From positions 27,864,912-27,928,911 of the forward strand of contig NC_092675.1 of assembly GCF_964355755.1 (NCBI RefSeq): a stretch of 64,000 nucleotides of DNA, given 5' to 3'. Source of the DNA: Antedon mediterranea (lineage: Eukaryota; Echinodermata; Crinoidea; Comatulida; Antedonidae). The notes under the pieces are model-generated. The model worked only from the letters and a program-made list of their open reading frames with translations, was not told the origin of the DNA and ran no database searches. The translations under genes were made by a program, and so were the position numbers. Below, piece after piece: positions 34,801 through 40,645 of the stretch (the first letter of the stretch is position 1; the number at the start of each line of letters is the position of its first letter).

Positions 34801-36952
34801 ATTTGGTACCAACTTATCGATGATTTGTTACCAACTTATCAATGATTTGGTACCAACTTATCAATGATTTGGTACCAACTTATCAATGATTTGGTACCAA
34901 CTTATCAATGATTTGGTACCAACTTATCAATGATTTGGTACCAACTTATCAATGATTTGGTACCAACTTATCAATGATTTGGTACCAACTTATCAATGAT
35001 TTGGTACCAACTTATCAATGATTTGGTACCAACTTATCAATGATTTGTTACCAACTTATCAATGATTTGGTACCAACTTATCAATGATTTGGTACCAACT
35101 TATCAATGATTTGGTACCAACTTATCAATGAATTGGTACCAACTTATCAAATATTTGGTACCAACTTATCAAATATTTGGTACTCTTGTACAATGCGTAG
35201 TGTCTGATGTGTCATATACTATTTTGATTGGTGGTGGGTTTGAATGAAAAAGATTAAACCTTTTGCTCTACTGGTGAAGGTATAGGTGGTGTCCCTTTTA
35301 TGAATGTGGTGATCGAATTATATTTAGAAAAAGTACATAATTATGTTTGAACATATTAACTTTGTTTCATTTAGTTATTGCATTATGATCATTTTATCAG
35401 TCTCCCTGCTCAACACTCGTCACTAACCAAATCAATCACAAACATTTCCAAAAGTAAAATTCATTGTCTTACAATTTTTGCATCGTGATTGTGATGCCAT
35501 ATTTAAAAAAAAAGTCATCAGCAAAAATTTCATTATACTTGGTGTTCAAATGTGAAAATTTAATCTTGTGCACGTAGGAATGACAGGATTAATAAATTCT
35601 TAATAATTACACTAATTTATAGAATAACTAACTTGTTTTAATTAACATTAATGTAGGTTCATAGTTTGGTATATTTGTTTAACAAAATTGATAATGTTAT
35701 TTACGAAAAAAAAGGTTGTCTGATTTGTTTTAACATATACATGTTTCTGCTCGTCTTTTTAGCTGGACTTTATAACGCTCCAAGACAAGAAATGACAGAG
35801 AAGAAACCTCCAAACTATGCTCTAGCAAAATCTATGGCAAGTAAGTTACAATGAGAGCACCGGTTAAATATTTAACTTTTTATTAAAATCATATTTGTTG
35901 GATGTTTTAATTAAACATTTCATTATTCTTAGATTACATTCTACACAAAACTTGTGTTGTAAATGTCTACACTATCAAAATAATTTGACAAAAAAGGGTG
36001 ATGTTTCCAAATGTGGTAGTGATATGCTCAAATATGGTAGTGATATACTCAAATATGGTAGTGATATGCTCAAATATGGTAGTGATATGGCATCATCCTG
36101 TCCATATATGGGTACATAACTTGTTTTTCACATAAGGTTTGTACAGAGTTTAAAGCCTGTTTCCCACAAGCAAACCAAATTAATACAATCAGAGTTCAGT
36201 ATTTTCGCCCAAATCAAATTGCCTAGTGGAAAACAGGCTTAAAGTGTGTCTATCAAATAAAATTTAGTAGGTATACCTTTCTGAATAATTATGAATTTTT
36301 TATTTTTGCAGGAAATTTCAATAGTTTAGGAAATGTACGCTCAAAATCTTGTGACTACTATGACTCAGGTACGTACATTTCTCATTTAATTTTTTTGTTA
36401 ATAGAATGTTAATTCATTATGTTATTGCTTTTCTGTGTTCTTTTTATTCCTAGTCTCAAAGGGAATATTTTCTAACTATTCTACTGTCTAAGTTTAAAAA
36501 TATTACATATTTTGCCAATACGTGCAAGTACCGTGGCATAAAGTTATGGTTCCAGGCATGTGATCTAAAAGTCCTAATTACCCACACCCACACAATTGCT
36601 TCAATTATACAAATTTGTCAAGAAATTTCTAGTGAATACAAGTCTAACCTATGATTGTATAGTGGTAGTAATGAATCACACAGAGTCTTGACATACAGCT
36701 ATAAATGCAATATATTTATTGGGTTGTTCCATCAAAACAGGAGTCTCTCCATCCTCAACACCCACAAGGTCTCACTCTGAATGCCCTCTATAGTGACATT
36801 CACTTATAGTATTACACAAACAAAAACTTTCATTCAGTGGCTTTTGGAAGAACAAACATTTGTTGGGTATTTTCAGAACTTGATTTTCAAGACTTGAAGA
36901 TTTTTACTTTTATTTTTTTTTTTCAGATGAAGAGCAGGTCTCTGTGGTGTGA
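1670..36952 (+). CDS. RAPGEF2: RAPGEF2 / PDZ-GEF ortholog, Rap guanine-nucleotide exchange factor (5' partial, 27 exons)
   Basis: PDZ-GEFs load GTP onto Rap1/Rap2 at cell junctions and membranes. Twenty-seven exons join in frame to 1353 codons and a TGA at 36950; human RAPGEF2 is about 1500 residues. Residues here count from the first exon in the window: cNMP-binding-like domain about 175-300 ([28 protein letters not shown]); REM about 310-425 ([28 protein letters not shown]); PDZ about 438-512 ([16 protein letters not shown]); RA about 636-725; CDC25 catalytic domain about 752-1030 ([46 protein letters not shown]); then a Ser/Pro-rich tail with PPDY and PPNY motifs and the end EEQVSVV. Vertebrates have paralogs RAPGEF2 and RAPGEF6; most invertebrates have a single PDZ-GEF, so the symbol stands for the ortholog group. 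The upstream exons and true start lie outside the window. Each exon is listed separately. Confidence 0.95.
1835..4057. other. RAPGEF2 intron 1
   Basis: No exon found. At 2237-2400 an (ATTC)n run is joined to TTTATTTAGCC and a moderately GC-richer tract, probably the tail of a retroposon read in reverse. Open frames near 2532-2844 on both strands are non-homologous. Confidence 0.4.
4058..4111 (+). CDS. RAPGEF2: RAPGEF2 exon 2
   Basis: Fifty-four bases (18 codons, [18 protein letters not shown]) between TTTCCACAG and the weaker donor GTATGA, phase 0 to 0. The serine-rich linker lies before the cNMP domain. It is short and weakly conserved, so confidence is moderate. Confidence 0.55.
4945..4971 (+). 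CDS. RAPGEF2: Candidate 27-nt micro-exon of RAPGEF2
   Basis: QEPSEVLDA sits between TCAG and a consensus GTAAGT donor. It is 27 bases with phase 0 on both sides, so it can be included between exons 2 and 3 without shifting frame. Against it: the pyrimidine tract is poor and the homology is not diagnostic. The frame stays open upstream only to a TAA, so a longer exon is excluded. Confidence 0.35.
6207..6369. mobile_element. M1 MITE, copy 2
   Basis: Inverted ends CTTGTCTACACTATCAAACT and AATTTGATAGTGTAGACAG; interior CACTACCATATTTGGGAATA. Same family and orientation as copy 1. Confidence 0.8.
7181..7326. mobile_element. pogo/Tc1-like MITE
   Basis: TA-flanked ends CAGTCGACTCTCTCAATATC and the inverted AATATTGAGAGAGTTGATTG. 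The pattern is that of non-autonomous Tc1/mariner-pogo elements with a TA target. Confidence 0.6.
7490..7699 (+). CDS. RAPGEF2: RAPGEF2 exon 3
   Basis: Seventy codons between TTCTTTGCAG and GTAAGC, phase 0 to 0. It encodes a Ser-rich then acidic linker ([26 protein letters not shown]), which matches the acidic stretch before the cNMP domain of vertebrate RAPGEF2. Confidence 0.85.
7899..7990. repeat. 16-bp tandem repeat abutting a splice acceptor
   Basis: About six copies of AGAGTGGTCAATCAAT, nearly identical, ending 25 bases before exon 4. Intron 3 is 315 bases, so the array is nearly a third of it. Confidence 0.9.
8015..8087 (+). CDS. RAPGEF2: RAPGEF2 exon 4
   Basis: Acceptor TTTACAG, donor GTAACT, phase 0 to 1. 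[20 protein letters not shown] matches the highly conserved [10 protein letters not shown] segment that opens the cNMP-binding-like domain. A 16-bp tandem repeat runs to within 25 bases of this acceptor. Confidence 0.93.
8652..8955. repeat. 17-bp minisatellite
   Basis: About 17-18 copies of CCATATTGAGGGGACAC with many point variants. Because 17 is not a multiple of 3, overlapping minus-strand open frames (IWVS, QYGCP) appear; they are by-products. Confidence 0.92.
8960..9078. mobile_element. pogo-like MITE remnant
   Basis: ACTACAGCCCCTATTCTTGA near the left and CCTTAAATAGGGGTTACTGT at the right are inverted, as in the CAGTA-type ends of pogo-like MITEs. It adjoins the minisatellite, whose unit resembles the arm of such elements. 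Confidence 0.45.
10318..10460. repeat. Dispersed repeat, copy A
   Basis: Contains CTGTGGGTATCAGTGGCTGG and ATCTCAATGGAGATA, which recur in reverse complement at 45178-45232. Class unknown. Confidence 0.5.
13072..13208 (+). CDS. RAPGEF2: RAPGEF2 exon 5
   Basis: Phase 1 to 0, donor [26 protein letters not shown] and [14 protein letters not shown] form the first half of the cNMP-binding-like fold. It follows the largest intron in the gene (about 5 kb). Confidence 0.95.
13304..13447. mobile_element. M1 MITE, copy 3
   Basis: GGCTCTGTCTACACTATCAA at left, ATAGTGTGGACAGAGC at right; interior AAATATGGTAGTGATA twice. Opposite internal orientation to copies 1 and 2. It lies about 95 bases after exon 5. 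Confidence 0.8.
13837..13922 (+). CDS. RAPGEF2: RAPGEF2 exon 6
   Basis: Phase 0 to 2. [19 protein letters not shown] is the central beta-roll of the cNMP-binding-like domain. Acceptor TTTCAG, donor GTAATT. Confidence 0.95.
13923..15369. other. RAPGEF2 intron 6
   Basis: Holds an M2 MITE (14005-14144) and a decayed pogo-like repeat (15063-15298) with GGGACACCTAATTAGGAGAC and ACACCCCTTTTAATG. The minus-strand frame at 14856-15089 covers repeat DNA and has no homology. Confidence 0.45.
14005..14144. mobile_element. M2 MITE, copy 1
   Basis: 140 bases with inverted ends AGCTTGTTTCCCACTAGGAC and GTCCTAGTGGGAACCAAGCT, and an inner inverted pair TTGACCAATCACAAG / CTTGTGATTGGTTAA. A long imperfect hairpin. 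Confidence 0.75.
15370..15589 (+). CDS. RAPGEF2: RAPGEF2 exon 7
   Basis: Phase 2 to 0. [10 protein letters not shown] then [15 protein letters not shown] and the following helix. This is the phosphate-binding cassette position; it lacks the Glu and the Pro-Arg-Ala signature of true cyclic-nucleotide binders. The exon ends just before the REM domain. Confidence 0.96.
16357..16521 (+). CDS. RAPGEF2: RAPGEF2 exon 8
   Basis: Fifty-five codons, phase 0 to 0, start of the REM (RasGEF_N) domain: [20 protein letters not shown] and [10 protein letters not shown]. The apparent open frame past 16521 is intron; the donor is GTTAGT. Confidence 0.96.
16788..16965. mobile_element. pogo-like MITE remnant
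   Basis: ACTAGAACCCATATTAAGA at the left, repeated GTGTCCCTTGAATAGAGGTT and GTGTCCCCTTAATGTGGGTA within. It is related to 19460-19620. Confidence 0.45.
17174..17281 (+). CDS. RAPGEF2: RAPGEF2 exon 9
   Basis: Thirty-six codons, phase 0 to 0. [18 protein letters not shown] is the REM core and continues directly from LRDR in exon 8. Donor GTAAGA. Confidence 0.97.
18027..18200. repeat. Tandem duplication of about 88 bases
   Basis: Two diverged copies share GCAATAAAAATCATTTAT and CTGTATTCTA-GAAAC, each ending in CTATAGCAACT-like sequence. Intronic. Confidence 0.7.
18331..18402 (+). CDS. RAPGEF2: RAPGEF2 exon 10
   Basis: Twenty-four codons, phase 0 to 0. [20 protein letters not shown] is the end of REM and the basic linker to PDZ. 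Acceptor CAACTTAG, donor GTATGT. Confidence 0.93.
18955..19086 (+). CDS. RAPGEF2: RAPGEF2 exon 11 (PDZ, first part)
   Basis: Forty-four codons, phase 0 to 0. The carboxylate-binding loop position reads KKMGLF, a variant of [21 protein letters not shown] is the conserved second half. The acceptor is GGAAG with a weak pyrimidine tract, chosen because it starts where the homology starts. Confidence 0.92.
19460..19620. mobile_element. pogo-like MITE remnant
   Basis: GTAGAACCCATATTAAAAGG at left and AGAGGAGTTTCTACTGTAT at right are inverted CAGTAGAA-type ends; TGTCTCTTGAATAGAAGTT is shared with the copy at 16788. Confidence 0.5.
19778..19886 (+). CDS. RAPGEF2: RAPGEF2 exon 12 (PDZ, second part)
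   Basis: Phase 0 to 1. [12 protein letters not shown] and [17 protein letters not shown] complete the PDZ fold. Confidence 0.96.
20549..20789 (+). CDS. RAPGEF2: RAPGEF2 exon 13
   Basis: Phase 1 to 2. [20 protein letters not shown] leads to a strongly basic segment ([27 protein letters not shown]) between PDZ and RA, aligned to the KLKKIL-RISILPQK region of vertebrate RAPGEF2. Confidence 0.93.
21213..21441 (+). CDS. RAPGEF2: RAPGEF2 exon 14 (linker and start of RA)
   Basis: Phase 2 to 0. A Ser/Thr-rich linker with SSSNPDL, then [15 protein letters not shown] and YFLIHK, the first strands of the Ras-association domain. Acceptor TTTTGTAG, donor GTGAGT. Confidence 0.94.
21692..21862. repeat. 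GC-rich insert in RAPGEF2 intron 14
   Basis: About 170 bases much richer in GC than the flanks. GTCCCTGAACC occurs near both ends, and GGGGACTTCGGCCCC forms a hairpin. Probably a retroposed or transposed fragment; class not recognised. Confidence 0.4.
21947..22183 (+). CDS. RAPGEF2: RAPGEF2 exon 15 (RA)
   Basis: Seventy-nine codons, phase 0 to 0. [23 protein letters not shown]-like [26 protein letters not shown] and GRLFLKNN identify the RA domain. Confidence 0.96.
22545..22721 (+). CDS. RAPGEF2: RAPGEF2 exon 16 (CDC25 start)
   Basis: Fifty-nine codons, phase 0 to 0. [20 protein letters not shown] and [18 protein letters not shown]: the entry helix and SCR1 block of the RasGEF catalytic domain. 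Confidence 0.97.
22901..23000 (+). CDS. RAPGEF2: RAPGEF2 exon 17 (CDC25)
   Basis: Phase 0 to 1. [16 protein letters not shown] and [13 protein letters not shown], the catalytic-domain helices. Acceptor TTTTTTCTAG, donor GTAAGT. Confidence 0.97.
23251..23415. mobile_element. M1 MITE, copy 4
   Basis: The best-preserved ends: AAGCTCTGTCTACACTATCA and TAGTGTAGACAGAGCTT. Interior GTGTGATGTGCCCAAATATG. It lies in the intron before exon 18. Confidence 0.85.
23571..23782 (+). CDS. RAPGEF2: RAPGEF2 exon 18 (CDC25)
   Basis: Phase 1 to 0. [35 protein letters not shown] and [11 protein letters not shown] include the SCR2/SCR3 blocks of RasGEFs. An M1 MITE lies in the preceding intron. Confidence 0.98.
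24007..24153 (+). CDS. RAPGEF2: RAPGEF2 exon 19 (CDC25)
   Basis: Forty-nine codons, phase 0 to 0. [19 protein letters not shown] and [16 protein letters not shown] are the end of the catalytic core and helical hairpin region. Confidence 0.97.
24316..24483 (+). CDS. RAPGEF2: RAPGEF2 exon 20
   Basis: Fifty-six codons, phase 0 to 0. An insert near the end of CDC25 ([13 protein letters not shown] to [20 protein letters not shown]) matches the basic RRSSFLNAKKLYE region of vertebrates, but its first half differs from the vertebrate paralogs. Confidence 0.92.
25699..25960 (+). CDS. RAPGEF2: RAPGEF2 exon 21
   Basis: Phase 0 to 1. [16 protein letters not shown] closes the RasGEF domain; the remainder ([12 protein letters not shown], lysine-rich end) begins the tail. 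Confidence 0.95.
27176..27478 (+). CDS. RAPGEF2: RAPGEF2 exon 22 (tail)
   Basis: 303 bases, phase 1 to 1. [19 protein letters not shown], a Pro-rich stretch, then [18 protein letters not shown]. The [13 protein letters not shown] block is typical of PDZ-GEF tails. Donor GTGAGT. Confidence 0.92.
28757..28960. repeat. TATATAGCGC-type dispersed repeat fragment
   Basis: (AAT)n followed by CAAGCTTATATAGCGCATTA and CTAAATGCGGTTAAAAG. This resembles a repeat type I recall as widespread in marine invertebrates. A related start (TATATAGCGCCTAATG, CTAAGCGCTGAAC) occurs at about 51913-51975. Confidence 0.45.
29022..29252 (-). mobile_element. tRNA-derived SINE, copy 1
   Basis: On the minus strand: A-box-like GTGGCTTGGTGGGTATG, B box GGGTTCAAGTCC, a unique body, and a poly-A tail (plus-strand T run 29022-29033). 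The same family recurs on the plus strand at 60057-60287. Confidence 0.75.
29819..29957. mobile_element. M2 MITE, copy 2
   Basis: Ends GCTTAATCTTCGTTTCCACT and AGTGGGAACCACGCTTTA; diverged interior with a GCATTTTGTGTCGATGC tract. Confidence 0.6.
30825..30995 (+). CDS. RAPGEF2: RAPGEF2 exon 23 (tail)
   Basis: 171 bases, phase 1 to 1. Ser-rich ([20 protein letters not shown]) then [12 protein letters not shown]. Acceptor CTCTGTAG, donor GTAAGA. Confidence 0.9.
30996..31984. other. RAPGEF2 intron 23
   Basis: AT-rich throughout; no exon or repeat recognised. Confidence 0.5.
31985..32107 (+). CDS. RAPGEF2: RAPGEF2 exon 24 (tail, PPDY motif)
   Basis: 123 bases, phase 1 to 1. [20 protein letters not shown] carries a PPxY motif. 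The acceptor is a TAGCAG tandem, so the exon may start at 31985 or 31988 (one alanine more or less). The donor GTAGTG is weak. Confidence 0.87.
32939..33602. repeat. 50-bp satellite, about 13 copies
   Basis: The unit contains the perfect palindrome TACAGTATATACTGTA, then CTGTAACTAATAATATACTG and TGTGCAGG. Copies differ mainly by small deletions in the ATACTGTATACTGTA part. Each TGTGCAG/G is acceptor-like. Confidence 0.93.
33701..33839. mobile_element. pogo/Tc1-like MITE between the satellites
   Basis: TA-flanked. The left end CAGTCAACTCCGACATACCG and the right end, read inverted CAGTCAATTCTTGTCTGG, are TIRs; the interior has paired CCAGACTTT motifs. Confidence 0.65.
33949..35183. repeat. 22-bp satellite, about 56 copies
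   Basis: Unit TTGGTACCAACTTATCAATG plus AT. Variants are clustered: CCCACTT units mostly at 34150-34620, TCGATGA units at 34640-34830, near-identical units at 34860-35120. No open frame is maintained. Confidence 0.96.
35763..35840 (+). CDS. RAPGEF2: RAPGEF2 exon 25 (tail, PPNY motif)
   Basis: 78 bases, phase 1 to 1. [20 protein letters not shown] includes the second PPxY motif. Acceptor CGTCTTTTTAG, donor GTAAGT. The upstream intron contains both large satellites. Confidence 0.9.
35960..36148. mobile_element. M1 MITE, copy 5 (internally expanded)
   Basis: AAATGTCTACACTATCAAAA at left; AAATATGGTAGTGATAT occurs in four consecutive imperfect copies instead of the usual two; the right end is decayed. 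Confidence 0.7.
36149..36244. mobile_element. M2 MITE, copy 3 (short)
   Basis: 96 bases: TTTAAAGCCTGTTTCCCACA and the inverted TAGTGGAAAACAGGCTTAAA. Immediately adjacent to M1 copy 5. Confidence 0.65.
36312..36368 (+). CDS. RAPGEF2: RAPGEF2 exon 26 (tail)
   Basis: 57 bases, phase 1 to 1. [18 protein letters not shown], with a possible basophilic kinase site at RSKSCD. Acceptor TTTTTGCAG, donor GTACGT. Confidence 0.88.
36927..36952 (+). CDS. RAPGEF2: RAPGEF2 last exon: PDZ-ligand terminus and stop
   Basis: Acceptor with a long T tract ending TTTCAG; phase 1 entry gives DEEQVSVV then TGA. The S-x-V end matches the class I PDZ ligand of vertebrate RAPGEF2 (remembered as -QVSAV), which binds MAGI-type scaffolds. 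Confidence 0.93.
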
Positions 36953-38282
36953 TTTTAAAATGTGTGTGTAACCCTTTTCAACGTACAATCACATTCCAGT
37001 CACCCCTGGAGGAAGATTATTGAAACCCTCACAGAGTTTACATGTTGCTGTTGGTGTCTGCCAGGCTTAGGACAATTTACCAATACCTCTTGCCAATCCC
37101 TTGTACACCTTGTTCCATGATAATGATTTAATATTCTAAGGATTGGGATTAAACAGAAAATATCAGTCGAGGGAAGAGTAACATAGAAGTAATAGCTGTA
37201 ACCAATACAATTATATTACCAGCTAAATGCAGACAGAAAACAGGAAGGTTGTCTACCAAGCTTAAAATACATCTGAGTTTGGATAAAAACTGTTGCAACC
37301 CCGTAGATTGGGGAAAACTTTTTAGCCATGTATACCTCAAACAGTTATGTGGAGTGTGAACGAGTAGTATTAATGAAAGGTGATATTGATCAAGATTTAG
37401 TTTGAATGCATTTTTTTCTTCATAAATAGACACAGACCTACATACTGATATAGAATATTAAGCATAGTATGTTTTAAAGATAGTATTTAATTATATGATT
37501 TTAGGATTTTTTACCTTGCTGTCCTGAGTCCTCATCAATATACCTTATTATTTAATTTATTTATTTATTTAAAACTTGTTTAATTAAACAGGGCTTGAAA
37601 ATCTCAAAATTGTATTCAAATATGATGACAATTTTATTGTCAATTCATTTATCTGGTTGAATATTTTTTTTATTCTTGATGCTTTTTTTTTAGAGTATCC
37701 AGATCTTTGGTGCTTCAAGTATTGTTAATTGATTTTTAAGACAAATAATAAACTTCCTAAATGTTAGAAATGATCGTAGTACGACTACAGATACAGTTGA
37801 TCTGTTATAAGATGATAAACTTCTTAGAATTTATTTGTGGAATTGTTGATAATGTATAGGTAAATATTATTTTAATATTAAATACACGTCAAAATTATAA
37901 TTAAAACATTAATTAATTAGATATTTTACTTATTAATAAATGGTTTTATAGTTATCGATTATACTATAGAAACATGTTGTCCCTCATTTCTCCTGGAATA
38001 TATATATATATATTTTTAATCTGTTCCTCGGAATGTAGTATGTTGGTATACAAGCCCTGTGTTATCGCTATAACAACCATGTAATTGTGTAGGTTAGCCT
38101 TGATTAAATTGAAATCAACCTTTGCTCTTTAACCTTTGCCCTTTTGTGCAATTTAGTGACCTAACATAAATATAGTAGCATATACATTGTTGCATAACAC
38201 TTATTTATATTATAAGGCAATACCATAGCACGCTGTAAACTGTTACCATATAGTAGAATTTAGATTTGTGTTGTTAGGTAAC

Positions 38283-38652
38283 ATAGACAGAACAGTAAGT
38301 ATTTAGGATCTACTGTTTGTACACACTCCCTCCTAATTTAATACCTTTAAGCATAGGTGCCAATTAAATGCATCAAGTGGCTCACATCATAGTATTTGGA
38401 GTAGTAGTAGGTACTGTATTATGGTGATTACTGGCTTTGGGAATAATCAGATATTGAAATTAGTATTCATATTCTACTATAGACAGAACAGTAAGTATTT
38501 AGGGCCTACTGTTTGTACACACTCCCTCCTAATTTAATACCTTTAGCATGTGTAACAATTAAATGCATCAAGTAGCTCACATCATAGTATTTGGAGTAGT
38601 AGTAGGTACTGTATTATGGTGATTTCTGGGTTTGGGAATAATAATATTGAAA
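38283..38652. repeat. Tandem duplication of about 190 bases
   Basis: Both copies share AGACAGAACAGTAAGTATTT, GTTTGTACACACTCCCTCCT and GGAGTAGTAGTAGGTACTGT with few differences, so the duplication is fairly recent. It lies in the presumed RAPGEF2 3' UTR. Confidence 0.85.
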
Positions 38653-38868
38653 CTAGTAATAGATGTTCACAATGGACCATGTGAAAATTATTCTACTGCA
38701 GTAAGTACATTTTGTTCCAACTTTAACCATGTTTATGCAATTTTATTGTATTGAAAGATTCATAAACTACTTTAAAACAAAATAAAATCATACGTTATTG
38801 CATTATAAAATATTTACTGCAGTAACTACAGTAGAATATTTTTGAAATGATCCTTTAATGGTAATTAG

Positions 38869-38940
38869 AATTAAGGGACAAATAGCCATGAAATAGCCAA
38901 TTAGAATTAAGGGACAAATAGCCATGAAATAGCCATATAA
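38869..38940. repeat. Two-copy 36-bp tandem repeat
   Basis: AATTAAGGGACAAATAGCCA then TGAAATAGCC, present twice head to tail. Confidence 0.75.
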
Positions 38941-40645
38941 TTTAGGGAAAAATATGTATACACAAATCAAGCAATTTCTAATTAAATAAATTAAAGGTAT
39001 TTTTAAATTATGCTGTAAGTAGTAATTGTACACTATTTATGATTTCTAATCTCTAATCCAAAATATGTTATTAACTCCAGTAGTAACTGCAGTGTAGTAG
39101 TACCAGGGTATAAATTATAAACAAATGTTGTACATTTAAGCCTTTATGAACAAGTATAGATAAATGTATTAAACCAATATCAACCTACTTACCGTATTAA
39201 TAGCAATCAACGGCTTTTATTATATGTCTATAGTGTATTGCTGATTGGTCTTATATATTTTTATGGTGTAACATTAGATGAAGCCTTCGTAAACCATTTT
39301 CCCACAACAGCTAATGTAAAAGCGTAAATGATATACTTGATTTTTTAAATGGACCTCATATCATCTCCATTTGCAATATGTATTTTAGTGATTGTTACAT
39401 TGTGTTTGTCCGTTATTGATACTTGAATTCAAAATTAAATAGATTTGTGTTTGTAAATTTGCTGGTAAGAGTTCAAGATATTTTCATTTTTATATACAAT
39501 TAAAAAGAATAATTCCAACTTAACATGTTAGAGTTTAGGAATATTTTCTAATGAATTGAAAATTTGCTACAAAATTGTTAGTAATTAATAAAATGTAGTA
39601 AATAATTTAAATTTGTTCAATATATGGAAGAAATTAATTTGGCCGTTGTTTTGATGGTAAAAATCAATTTTAAAATTTGTTAGCAGTTTGCTGGTCAAGC
39701 AGAGAGAATGTAGTCCTAGTTTTGTAACTGCAGATACCAAATTTTCAAGAAATAGTTTAAGAAAATTGAATGAATTTCTATGATTTAATTGACACAGTGG
39801 AAAATAATATTTTAATGTAAATTGGTTCTTAGTATTTCCATTTGGTATTATAAATTATTTTACTGATGATAATAATTGCCAGAAATCTTATATAATTTTT
39901 TTGTATTTTAATTAGTATAAAATATGTATAATGAATTAATATTGATATAAAATTGAACATATCAAATGCTATACTTGTTTACCTAGCCTTGCCAATTCTA
40001 TTTTATTCTATTTTTCTCAGTTTAATTTGATTTTAATCAATCTCCTATTAATAGTATTTTATTTGATTTACAATGATTTGTCTCGGATGTCGTTGTGCCC
40101 ACCTAATTAGTATGTGTTCTTAAATTTACTTTATATTACTGGTTATACTTGCTATACCTTGATTACTGTGTTTCTTTAATGTTTACATCTAGAATTTGTA
40201 TAAAAAAATATGTATATAAAGAAATATCGAGATTTATTCCAGTACATTGGTGAATTTAAAAAACTGTGTTTAATGATAGAATAATCCAGAATTTATTTCT
40301 TATTTACGAATACTATACTGTATATGTACATTGTATACTTGGTCATTTTTGGATGTAAATGTATATAAAAATAGTATCCAATGTATTTTTAGTGGTACGT
40401 CTATGTGCTATACAATGTTTGGGCCTATACCACTGCTCGATGGGCTTGATAAAAATAATTTGTTTTAATACTGTAAGTGGCCCATATACTATGGATATTT
40501 TAATCATGTTGTATTTATGTGTGGTTCTATGCTAGCTAACCTTTACACATTGTTTTAGTGTTGATATTTTGTACATAGTGGATCACTGCTGAGTCGATAG
40601 TTACAAATAGAAGAGATTTTGTTCTTCCAAAAAAATAAAATAAAA

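Larger units (their letters stand above)
32108..35762. other. RAPGEF2 intron 24
   Basis: More than half of this intron is tandem repeat: the 50-bp satellite, a pogo-like MITE and the 22-bp satellite in that order. The rest is AT-rich. Confidence 0.6.
35841..36926. other. RAPGEF2 introns 25 and 26
   Basis: Intron 25 contains a degenerate M1 MITE directly followed by an M2 MITE. Intron 26 is AT-rich with nothing recognised. Confidence 0.5.
36953..40645 (+). other. RAPGEF2: RAPGEF2 3' UTR, extent uncertain
   Basis: AT-rich, with no long open frame. Overlapping AATAAA signals at about 40634-40644, followed by T/GT-rich sequence, are the best distal polyadenylation site and would give a UTR of about 3.7 kb. 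A proximal AATAAA lies at 37747. A duplicated block at about 38283-38652 falls inside. Which site is used cannot be read from the sequence. Confidence 0.45.
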
